From Nissolia schottii (taxonomy: Eukaryota; Streptophyta; Magnoliopsida; Fabales; Fabaceae), in NCBI GenBank assembly GCA_003254905.1, contig QANU01043002.1, forward strand, positions 335,833-399,832: 64,000 bases of DNA, given 5' to 3'. The notes beneath the pieces were generated by a model. The model had not been told where the DNA came from. It was given only the letters and a program-made list of their open reading frames with translations, and searched no databases. Of the stretch, positions 21,386 to 32,224 are shown one piece after another (the stretch's first letter is position 1; each line of letters begins with the position of its first letter). A program made the position numbers and the translations under genes.

Positions 21386-23585
21386 TTAAACTGAAGTAGC
21401 AAGCTCAACTTTCTTATCATCTTCCAAAGTGCTATCCCCTTTGTCACGAACCTGAACAGGCTTGTAAGTGTAAAACTTCACACAAAATAAGTAGTAAACA
21501 AGATTAAGAATTTGTAGCAATGTGATCAGCCAGTAAAAATACTCCAACTTCCCTTTGTTCAAGTTATTATCAGGAAGCCAATTCGATCCATTGGGCCCAA
21601 CACTAAGCTTATGAATCAGAGTGACCAAAAACGTGCTCGTATAGTTCCCAAGGGAAATCGAGGCCCAAAAAAGCGCCATAGCAGTGCTCCTCATACTCTC
21701 CGGGGCCTGGTCATAGAAAAACTCCAAATGCCCAATCGACATAAAGGCCTCAGCCATTCCCTGAAGGCTGTATTGTGGCACCAGCCAGAACACTGAGATT
21801 GGGATCGTGGCGACGGGCCTGTCGATAAGCCCGTGGGCCATGGCTGCTTTCTTTCGCTTGATTTCAATGAACCCCGCAACTAGGGTTGCTAAGGTGGCGA
21901 TCACGAGCCCAATTGTCATTCTGGATAAGAAGCTTATGCCCCGGTCCAGCCCAGTGTATTGCCGGGCCACGCAGATGAAGACCCGGTCATAGAAGGCTGT
22001 GGTGGTGATCATAGTGAGGATGTTGAATACCGTCATGGAACCCGCTGGGATTTGGAATGATTTGGTGATGTGCCTATCCATCGTTTTGGCTTGTTGGAGG
22101 GAAAATGTGTTTTGTTGGGTAAAGGCAGTTATAAGAAGGATGCCTGAAGCCCAAATTGGGCCCATCCTAATTAGGGTCTTCAATTCCTCCACTCTATGGA
22201 CTGTGTTTAGTCTCCATAAGTTAGGGGTTTTTGTATTGTCCTCTTTGGTCAAAATACTTGCCTTGTCCAAAAATCTATATAAAATACCAAACAAATTGTG
22301 AATTTTCAACCAAATTTAAAATAATTTATTTAAACTTAGCTTCACACTCACTTCATGTGATCCGTGTGAAGAAGCTTCCCTCCCAGGGAAATAGAAGCAT
22401 CTAACTCATCGTTCCGATACAACAGATCAGAATTTGGCACATTCTCTATCTTCCTCTTCCGAAACGCGGCCAATGCAACTTGTGCCAGTCTAGTGAACGG
22501 GCTACCCGGCGGGACCAAGTTTCGGTAAAGCGGGTGTCCAGCAACAAAAGTTGCGAGCGAGAAAAACATGGTGATGGCGGAGATTCCGAGTCCCCAGCTC
22601 CACCCAACATTATCTTGGATATAAACGAGGATAGTCACGGCGACGAGCATCGACACGCCACTGGCAAAGTAGTACCAATTGAAGTAAGACGACGCCTTCG
22701 TCGTCTGGTTGGGATCCGACTCGTCGAACTGGTCGGCTCCGAAAGCGACCACGCAGGGTCGGATCCCACCTGCCCCGATGGAGGCGAGTAGAAGTGAGAA
22801 GTATAGAACTGCCAACTGCCCTGCAGTTGGTTGTTGGCATGTCTCCTCGCCTTTGCATGGTGGTGGCCTTAGCTGTGGAAGCGCCGCTGATAATGTCATA
22901 CAAATCATCCCCTGATTAATATCACACACAAAAAAAAGCAAATTATTAGCTTCTATATTTTAACATGCATGTGAATGTTGTGACATGATATGTTTATACA
23001 AAAGAATCCAATAATTCATAGCCATTTTAGATCACAATAATGCTACATGCACAACAACTTTTGAATAATATGTGGACAATTTTCTCGCAAAAGCAAAAGT
23101 TATTTAGATTATGATAACTTTCACTTGTGTGATAAATTGATAGCACTTAATTAAAACGTGAAACTCTTTTTATGCTAATAATATATTAAATTAATTATTA
23201 TTTTTTAAAATAAATATCTTAAAAATAAAAATACTGAATTAAAATAAATTATAAATTGTGTTCTACCGAATAATTATATATATAAAAAATTTTAATTTAG
23301 TGAATTATATAACTCGCTTTTATCTAAAATATTAGTTTATTATTAAATAGAACCCATTTGACACTATATGTAATAATTTCTCCTAGGTAACGACTAGTAT
23401 GATCTTACTCAACTTCTAACATCTATAATATCCTCAAGTTATTTTTTTTTATAAAATACTACATACAGTCATACACACATCACTAGTTTTATATATTAAT
23501 TATCATATATACTAATAGTACATGCATGCTAGTAATACATTTACACAGCAACATTAAAATCAGAGATGTAATGAATAAAATGAAT

Positions 23586-23622
<37 letters not shown>

Positions 23623-24227
23623 TCAACTGTTTGGTATATGAAAGAAGCAACAGCAACAGTCCAGAACTTTCCAGCATAAGAATCAGCAATGAAGGCACCA
23701 AGCAATGGTGTCAAGCTTGCAGTTCCACGAAAGTTTGTGAGTGTGTTTGCAGCTTTTGTTAATGGCAAGTTAAGCTGTGTTGTCAAGTAGCTAATCAGGT
23801 TTGTATCAAATCCCACCACAGCCAATTTCTCAGTAATCTCATTAGCTGCACACACAAAAAAATAAAAATAAAAAATCAAATCCAATCCAATGAATATCTA
23901 AAAAATTAAGGTCGTTAACACTATTTTGACAATAAAACATATTATATGATTCCATGCTAATAATACATACTAAAAAAATGGTTGTTTATACTCATTTAAG
24001 TGTAAGATATCATTCATGCGGATATCTACTATTGAATCAGATTTTTTTGACACATATTAACATAATGCCACACATTTAAATAAGTACAAATAACACAACT
24101 ATATATTTTTGAGTTTAAATTAATGTAATTGCTTACCAAAGATAAAGGGCATTGTGATAAGCCCTCCTTTTTTCTTTCTGACTCCGTTGTCATGATTCTG
24201 CTCAATCTTTTCACAGCCTTTATCCAT
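21386..24227 (-). CDS. NPF3.1: NPF (NRT1/PTR) family transporter, NPF3.1-like
   Basis: Four exons on the reverse strand join in frame: 24137-24227, 23628-23845, 22352-22911 and 21386-22274, giving 585 residues, the usual NPF length. The N-terminal part reads Lys-Gly-Gly-Leu-Ile-Thr-Met-Pro-Phe-Ile then ANEI.EKLAVVGF, the family's ExxER-equivalent region (here Glu-Ile-Thr-Glu-Lys, as in NPF3.1). Later blocks GGIRPCVVAFGADQFDE, FNWYYF, DNVGW and EFFYDQAPESMRS are standard NPF signatures. The strong match along the whole chain to what I recall of Arabidopsis NPF3.1 supports the name. NPF3.1 is a plasma-membrane proton-coupled carrier reported to move nitrate/nitrite and gibberellin. The donor of intron 2 (GTTGAC) is weak and sits next to a GA/CT repeat. 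Confidence 0.92.
23589..23616. repeat. GA microsatellite in NPF intron 2
   Basis: Fourteen GA units; on the gene's strand it is a CT run starting about a dozen bases after the intron 2 donor. Its pyrimidine character so close to a donor is unusual and could affect splice choice. Confidence 0.85.
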
Positions 24228-26800
24228 AGCATCAAGTATGCATACCAATACTTCATGAAGAGAAAATGAAAATAGTGGTCACATTTTTTATGCACTAATT
24301 TTGTCGTGTATATAAATATGAGAAATATAAAAATGAAAAAAAAAAGGTGTAATATGTATTTTCCTTTCAAAGTAGAGTTGATTGTGTGTAAAAAAGACTC
24401 ATCCTTGGTAAGGTATTGCTGTTAAAAGATGCAATTACCTTGTGGTTTCAAACCTTTTCAAATTTTCACTCGATTAGGTTCTTTTCTTCAAGATTGACCA
24501 CCTTGCAGAGAAATTTGAACCAATCAAGCTTCAATTTGAGATAGTATGAAATCATTAGTAAAAGATAGAGCTAGGAACATTATATGAATGAATGAACAAA
24601 ACATATAAACATGCTATTCAGACCATAGTTAAAAAATCAAACTTATAAGCTGAAGACAGTACGTCTATATATTGTAGGGTTTGTTATGTTGGTATCTTAT
24701 TCTAGTCAGCATATCTTGATAAATTGATTTGTTCAAGATTTGTAGTAATTATTTGATTGATTATTGATTTAGTCTTATCCCATTTATTGGCCATTAGTAT
24801 TCCTAGGAGATATGTTTGCAATTAAATGATATATATCATGTAACAATTTCATTTGTATGTTAGAAAAAAAAATCCCACTAATCTACGTAAATATCTCCAA
24901 TTGTTTTTTTAAAGATAAAGCATCTCAACTTTTTTTTTTCTCTAAAAATATTTTTCTTAAATTTTCACAGAGTGGATATAATTGAATTTAATTTCTGAGC
25001 AATTATTTTTTTTTCTCTAAACACTTTTTGTAGCCGTATATCTACCAACGTGGACCAGAGTTGTTCAAGATGGCATGATGAGCCTTAATTAATAATCTTG
25101 TGTTGGAGCCCATGTTGAGCCACGTTAATCAAGTTGTTGACTAGGATTCAATCTTAAACAAGGTAAATTGGTATAATCCAATTTTTATTATGGCTACATT
25201 CTCTTTTTTTAGTGTTTCCATGGATGAAGTTTATCCACTATCCGGTCCAGACTAACAGCCCCAATTATTAATTAAAAGCCTAGCTTGATGGATTGGTTAA
25301 CATCATAAAATGTATTCCAATCATTCACATAACGTGTGAATCATTGATAAATCTTGAAAAAAAGAAAGAGCATGGAAGAGAGAGAAAAATTAACAAAAAT
25401 ATTATTTATACATCTAAAAAATAGTTATTTAATAGCCACTAAACAAGAAAATAAATATTATGAAATAAAAAAATAAATATTATAAAATATATAAAAAAAT
25501 ATTATTAAACACAAAAAATGAGTAATATTAAAAACGTACATTCACGAGTACGCAAAAATATTTAGTGACAATATTTATTTATCTATTTTGTAGCAATATT
25601 AACCTCACGCGTACACAAGACACGTAAAAAATATTTGATGACAATATTTGTTTTTTTATTATATAATGTTTGTTTCTATATATTTTAATATTTGTTTATC
25701 TATTTGGATAACTCCTTATTACGTGTATAAATATTAAATAGCGGGAATGAAAAATTAATACATGGGAAGCTGGAAATCATTTCCTCTCCATGGAGTATAA
25801 AACAAATTTTCAATGGGAATGTTAATGAACTGCCTAGGGGCAAAGCAATTTTCATGAATTCAAATTCAACAAAACCAAATTACTGACATCTACAAACCTC
25901 ATTCTGAACTGATGTGCAGTTTGGGTGGCTGGAGTATAGATGTAGTAATTAAGAATAGTTTCATTTTTTTCACTTGTCTTTATCATCATATTTTCTCTCT
26001 TTTTATAATGCAACTACGACTTTGTTCTCTGTTTTGTATCTTTCTTTCTAGCCTTGGCAAGTTTACCTATCAAAAAATAGAAATCTGCCATCCAGTTTTG
26101 CTGATAAAGCATTAAAAACAAGTAACAAGTGGCTAGCTATGCACATAAGAGAATTATATATCTGTCTTCCAGCTTTGTACAATAAATTGAAGTTCTCTGA
26201 CATCAATATTCTACTTACCTATACAAGATATTTATCGCAGAGTAATGCTAGGCTACAAAATTTACTGCCAGAACTTTGGACAAAAAACGATGATAGTTGG
26301 ATAAAATAAAATGGTATCTTATCAATCTAAAAGCTACTATACAAACATTCTATCATTGTAGCATTTTTCTTTATTGTACGTACACGTATGCAACAAGAAA
26401 CTTGGGCTGCAAGTAAAGGTCAGAAGCGGTGGCTATGACTATGAAGGCCCATCTTCTCTTTCCATGGATCCATATGTTCCATTTTATTTATCACTTAACA
26501 AATTTAGTACATTTTTAAATCAATGTATCTAATCAACAAAAAATGAAAGGAGCATATAATAATAACTCGAATTATATATTTTTATAAAAGTATTGTATTT
26601 ATGTATAATACTGCATCGTATTTAACACCTGTATCCGTTCTCGTGCAACATAGCAGATAAGCTGCTTGAGAGGATCTTTTCATAAGAGTGGCTGTGTTTG
26701 CAAACAACAGTTCCCTACAAACATCCTTCAACTCATTATTCCTTTCCTCTCCTGTCCTGAATTCCTCTCCTCCTTTACATGCATAGAGAGCATGGCATTA
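24228..26800. other. Intergenic region upstream of the NPF gene
   Basis: About 2.6 kb of AT-rich DNA. The part next to 24228 must hold the transporter's promoter. At about 25530-25690 there is a diverged direct repeat containing AAAAATATTTAGTGACAATATTT and a second copy with AAAAAATATTTGATGACAATATTT. No gene is supported. Confidence 0.45.
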
Positions 26801-27579
26801 TCAGAAGCATTTAGAAGTGTCATATTCAGATGTGAAAGCAGGGTGAACTAAGAATTTCATAGAAGGGTCTATTGAGGAGTTGAACTGTTTGACTTGTGCT
26901 CCAAGTAACATCTCAGTCCTGTATGTATCTTTCCTTATCTCTCGGCCCTTTCTCCTGAAAAATATGCATTACATTTGGATATATTGCATGTGAAAATTTT
27001 GGTGATAAATAACACCAGAAATATAATTTCAAACAAATATGGGTAACTTCACATCTTTCTACTTCTCTGGAAATCAAGCATATCTTAATTCTATAGTTAA
27101 TATATACAACTTTCTCTAATAAGTTATAGCTTAGTCCAAAGATGAAATGACAGATTGCTAGGTATCTAGCTTGAAGTGTAAGAATAAGAAAACAGAAACT
27201 TCTGCAAGATATAATACATGTCTACATATCAAAATAGCTGCATCATCTACACATATATAACAACAACAAAGTCAGTATGCATAATCAAAGGTAATATTTC
27301 ATGGAAAACCTAAAGTACAATAATAATACCGGACATTTCATTAATTTGCTGCATGGTAAAATAATTCATCATGCAATGTTAGTTTGCTTTAATTTTCTGC
27401 ATGTTAAAAAGGCATAAAATCTGAAGAAACAGACATGTATCCTTATCCTTGAACTAGCAAAAAGTTCCTCACACCTTCATGGATGAAAGCAAATACATAA
27501 AAAGATAAAGCAGAGAAGGGATTACAAGAGAGAATAGAAAGAGGAGAATGGAAGAGAGGAGAAGATGCGACAGCTTCAT
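26801..27579 (-). CDS. Candidate two-exon gene for an 86-residue peptide with a hydrophobic N-terminus
   Basis: Exon 1 (27473-27579) starts with ATG and encodes a strongly hydrophobic Leu/Ser/Phe-rich stretch of about 33 residues, which can be a signal peptide or membrane anchor. It ends at a strong donor (GGT then GTGAGG). Exon 2 (26801-26954) follows a TTTTTCAG acceptor and encodes 50 further residues: a basic part (KGREIRKD), then a mixed part with GAQVKQFNSSIDP, ending Ser-Lys-Cys-Phe. The two exons join in phase and the reading frame stays open for 86 codons. I do not recognise the family. Neighbours are the NPF gene downstream and the divergent UQCC1 gene upstream. It could be a secreted or membrane micro-protein, or a non-coding transcript that is open by chance. 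Confidence 0.45.
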
Positions 27580-27603
27580 ATTAAAAACTACTCGAAAGCC
27601 CTA

Positions 27604-27624
27604 AAAGTCCTCCCAGAGGACTTT
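27604..27624. repeat. Short perfect hairpin in front of the small-peptide gene
   Basis: AAAGTCCTC and GAGGACTTT form a 9-bp stem around a 3-base loop, 25-45 bases upstream of the small gene's ATG. If transcribed it lies in the 5' leader. Confidence 0.6.
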
Positions 27625-27629
27625 CCTTT

Positions 27630-28440
27630 TACATTCCAAAAGTGTGTGTTGAATTACGTTTCATCTACCATTTAATGAAATATTAATTGGACTTATATTC
27701 TAGTAGAGATAACATTTCTCTTTAAAAAATGGTGACACATTAGGGCACAAGACACTAGCCATTAATGGTATTGAGTAATGATATTATGACAATTATTTTG
27801 AACTTAAGTGATGTTTAAAAATTTTAATTTTAGGCTTACTAATTTTTTAATCATCTATAATTATACACTTGTCAAAATCTCAAACAAATGTCAATGAGAT
27901 TTTAATGGTTGAAAATAATTAAGAGGATTAATATACATAAAAACTCCCAAACATTATTTTTTAAATTATTGAACAATTACACTCAGAAAAATGTGAAACC
28001 CATAATAAATTCCATCACACAATAAGTTTCACAATTTTATAGTTGTAATTATTTAAAAATTGTCTAAAATAATTATCAGAGTATTATTTTTCATTTGTCT
28101 ATGGTCTCCTCGTGAAAGTTATTTCCTACAAGTCAAGGAACACAACCGCAACTAAAATTATGATCAAAGTACCAATACAACAAGCAAAGCTTCAAATTCG
28201 TGTGCAAAATTATAACATCACTCAAATTCATCCTTAAATTATGAAAATAGATATAATAATATTTGGAGTTGTCGAAAATCAATAAATTAATCTTTTAAGG
28301 CATATGAATATTTGTGAATAGGATGGATTAAACACTGTGTTCGAGGCTGTACCTCAAAATGAAGCTCTCACGTGTGGAGTGTGGGATACTACTCTGATAA
28401 ATCAATGGATTTGTCGCCGCCTTTGCTCATTTTTGAGAGT
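27630..28440. other. Spacer between divergent genes
   Basis: About 0.8 kb of AT-rich DNA between the reverse small gene and the forward UQCC1-type gene. It should carry the promoters of both. No TATA box stands out. Confidence 0.4.
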
Positions 28441-28633
28441 GGGCTTTGAAGCTGCGATCCTTCCCAATTTGTTCAACTCAGAAGAGCGAAAAGATTAGAG
28501 CTTTCTCCACTCAGGTACCTGCTTCTGCTTCATCCATTCATTCGGCTTTTGATCCCAAACTGCACCCTGGTTTTCTGTTTTCGGGACCATGTTGGTCTGA
28601 TTAGGGGAAGTGATTTCAGGTTTCAGAAAAAAA

Positions 28634-31329
28634 ATGCTGCAGAGATGGAGCAAAGCAATTACTCCAATCTCCAGAATTGGATCTCAGAGTAACTTCAAAT
28701 TGGTGAAGCATGTCTGCGGCGGCACGCGTCAAACCTACGCCAGGGCTGCCGCCGTGGCACCTGCGCCGCCGACTGCGGACGACAAAGCCTTTACGCCCCA
28801 ACAATCACCGGTATCAATTTCAAAAACACCGCCTTTCTTTGTTGTTATATTGTTTACACTCCTCTATTCAACCAATACTTGAATTCAGCTACGGAAAAGG
28901 AGCCAAGTTATAAAAAGTGCCGAACTTGGTTGCTAGTGCAATTTAAACCGTTCCTAATTTTTATGGGTTTAGCTCCTGTTTTAGATAGATAGAATTATAT
29001 CTGGGATCAATTTTTAGGGTTGCATTTGATTTTATGCAATCCACTTGATTAGGTGATGCTAACCGAGAGTATGTATCTTTCAGGCTAAACTAGACAGGAT
29101 GTTTTGGTCTAAGCCCTGTTCGCTGGCCCTGGCCCCTGATTCTCCGCTGAGAGCCGAAGAACCGGACTATCAGGGCATCAAGCGATTCGTACTGAAACTG
29201 ATGCTGTTTTACAGTAAGCAGAGCAAGTCGATTCGAGGGGCTAATGTGGCATACCGCAGAATCGTTTCTCAAGTTGATAAACCTCCCATTTATGAAGGTG
29301 AGTTCTCCTCTCATTTATAGCAATAAAACAATGGTCAAATGCATTTATGCAGTTATTCGGCACACACAAAAACTGACATGTGTGTATGCTTTTTTATCCA
29401 ACCAATTCACTCTTCTATAATTTGACGATAAATTATTTTCTTCAATAGAACATCAGGCATATGTGTTATCCCTAGGTAATTTGCAGACTTAAAGCTGTTT
29501 TGCATGAATTCTCCAACTTGGAATAGGAAGTTTCTAGTTGTTTGCCATTAGTGGGAAAGTGTAGCCCCCTGCTCCACCAGCTTGGGTTACTACTTGTCAA
29601 ACTAGCGTTAGATCTTGTAGCACTCTAAAATTTGTTCCTTCTGCTTGCAGTGTTTAACTTGGAGAAAACATTCAAAACAACATTCTCTTTACTTGTACTT
29701 CATATGTGGCTTTATTTGCGTCGCGTAAAGCAAGAGGGGAAGGAGGGCGTTGAATTTGGGCAGTACCTTTATGAGATTTACAATCACGATGTGGAGCTAA
29801 GGGTGTCCAAAGCTGGAGTGAGTCACCTTTTATGAGTCAATGTATTTTCACCAAAAATGTATCTTTTGAAAACTTCCCAAAATACTTCCATTTTAGAAAC
29901 AATTAACTACGGAACTAATTATACATTTTTTGACTCAACTATTCACTAATAGTTCCTAAACTGGAAATATTTTACCATGATTTTCTTTTGTGAAATTTCC
30001 CAAAATGGTTTGCGGTCATGTAACAATTAGCCTCTATGTTCGTGAATTCTGATCATTTAATTTGCAATGGTAGGTTAACCTACTATTGACTAGGTGGATG
30101 AAGGATCTGGAGAAGATTTTTTATGGGAACATCGTTGCTTATGATACTGCCGTGCTTCCAGAAGCTAAACCGGGTGATCTCTCTACTGTTATATGGAGGT
30201 AGGTTTTTGCACATGTTATCAACTCATCACTCATTTCTCTCCATCTTTCTGTTTTGGATATTGAATCAATGAAGACAAAGTCGTACTGCCTACTTTTAAA
30301 ATTCAGTTGTGTTTTCTTCATAGTTTACCTTATCAATGTTTTTATTTTTGCTTCAGGAACATATTCTCTGACGATGGTTCTTCAACGCCAGATGATGCTG
30401 CATCTCAGTCGGTGCAGGTATGCCTTATATTTGAGGAACAACTGTTGTGAATGACTTTTCTAGTTTATGATTTTTGGAATGGAAAGGTCAAGCTAAGCAA
30501 GATGTTAGAGTCTCTTTGCTAGGGAGCACTTAGTGGTCACTTTTGATGAAATAGACAGGACTGAGTGAGGGAGGTGGTTTTTTTGATGTTCAATTTTTGA
30601 CTTTGTCTAGACAACATAACTGTTTCCGGAATAATTTTTTTCTAGAAAATTGGCCTGCTAGCAATTGTTCATTTGTTTCCTCGTTTATATTGAGTGAATA
30701 TACGTTGATACTGAATTTCAAGCTTTCACACAGGCGATGGCCAGATATGCTCGTCGGGAAGCAAGTTGCCTGACTTTAACAGGTAAATACTGTCTGTTTG
30801 GTCCTTGTCTTTAAAAACTGTTTCCTCTTTGGCGCGTACCATAAGAAAATTTTCTGTTGCGTTATATGTTTGATTATGAAGTGGATGATTAACGATGTGC
30901 TTATGCCTGCCGCTATATACTTGGTAGTAAACCATAGTTTGCTGAAGGGCCTTGCCTTATCACTTTGCAAAGGTCTCTCATTGAGGAAGCATTTTTTGCT
31001 ACAACTTCAATTCCTATAGAAAAATGTGATCTATTTGTTTAATTTCATACACGCTTTTCAATGATTGATAGCAATATGCTAGTTATCTCTACATTTTTGT
31101 ATTCTACCTACCAGTCTCTTTTTCAACTATACTGTTTTCAACATGCAGCCATGAATTATTCTTTTCCTGGTGTCTGTGATGATATATTTCTTTTTCCTTT
31201 TTTTTTTTTCCGTTTTGAGTTTACTAAATCGTGAAATTTGAATTGGCAGATAAAGAAGCACTATTTTCAGGGAATTTCATGTTTACCCCTCTCAACCATG
31301 AGAACAGAAGCGCAAAGGGGCATCAATGA
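28634..31329 (+). CDS. Ubiquinol-cytochrome c chaperone (CBP3/UQCC1 type), mitochondrial
   Basis: Seven exons join in frame: 28634-28810, 29084-29297, 29651-29817, 30074-30198, 30357-30417, 30734-30782 and 31250-31329, giving 290 residues. The first 60 residues are basic and Ser/Ala-rich without acidic clusters, fitting a mitochondrial presequence. The chaperone domain spans about residues 75-220, with FNLEKTFKTTFSLLVLHMWL, GQYLYEIYNHDVELRV and WMKDLEKIFYGN as recognisable blocks. In yeast and animals this protein helps make and assemble cytochrome b of complex III in the inner mitochondrial membrane; the plant role is inferred from that. The ATG at 28634 is the first in the frame. A possible leader intron may end just upstream (TTTCAG at about 28614-28619). 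Confidence 0.9.
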
Positions 31330-31399
31330 TAAAGTGATGATTTCTGAAGCTGTGATAAAGGAAATCGAAAATACATTGTGCTCTTATCCTTTAAGATAA

Positions 31400-32224
31400 A
31401 ATTTTTGAATTATTATGCTAAAAGCTTGTAGCTTATCCAGAAGGCTTATTATTTGATTAATTTGGTTTCACGAAACGAGAATTGCCATGTTCTTGCCCTG
31501 TATAAAAAGACAGAACTGATAAAAAAAAGTGTAGTTCTTCCTCCTTTTGGTCTTTTGTTTCATCACGAGTTTTGGTAGTTTGAGTTATTTTCCAGTTACG
31601 TGAGACAATACAATGTAATGCAATTGATGATACTACTATTAGCTTGTTCTTTTTACAAGAATAAATTAATGACTTATGCATCATTTCTGTTTCTGATAGG
31701 CTAAATAAACATGAACGGAAGTTAAGTTTTATTAAAGAAGAAAAATGAATCGGAACGGGAGAAGTGCAACCGTTGGCTGAGTAGTTTAATGAAGTTGTTC
31801 ATGAGCCTCTCTCTTAAACTTGCATTTTAATTGTTGAAATTTTAGATGTGAGTAGTGAGTCTCACTTCGGTTAAAAATAAGTAAATAACCATAAATCAAA
31901 AGACAGCACTTCAACTCTTAAATTGCACCGTGGTAATGTTACATATATACTTGTATAGTGGAGCTAGCTTTTTGTTTTATGTAACGCTTGGATGCACTTG
32001 AGCGCTCCACAAGGACGGATAATTTATTTCACGCGCAAACTATTTTCACCCCACAATATCTGAACATAGTACTAACAAGTGGGTCAATATAAACTTTGAA
32101 AGACTTTCCAAGAATATTTTCGGTTATCTAGTTAAAGGATTTGGAGAGAAAAAATAAATAAATAAAATAAACAAACTCACTTTATCTGGCTCTCTAGGTC
32201 CTTCTCTTTGTATTATCCAAATCC
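31400..32224. other. Spacer before the dioxygenase gene
   Basis: About 0.8 kb holding the 3' end of the UQCC1-type gene and the promoter of the dioxygenase gene. No further gene or clear repeat was seen. Confidence 0.4.
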
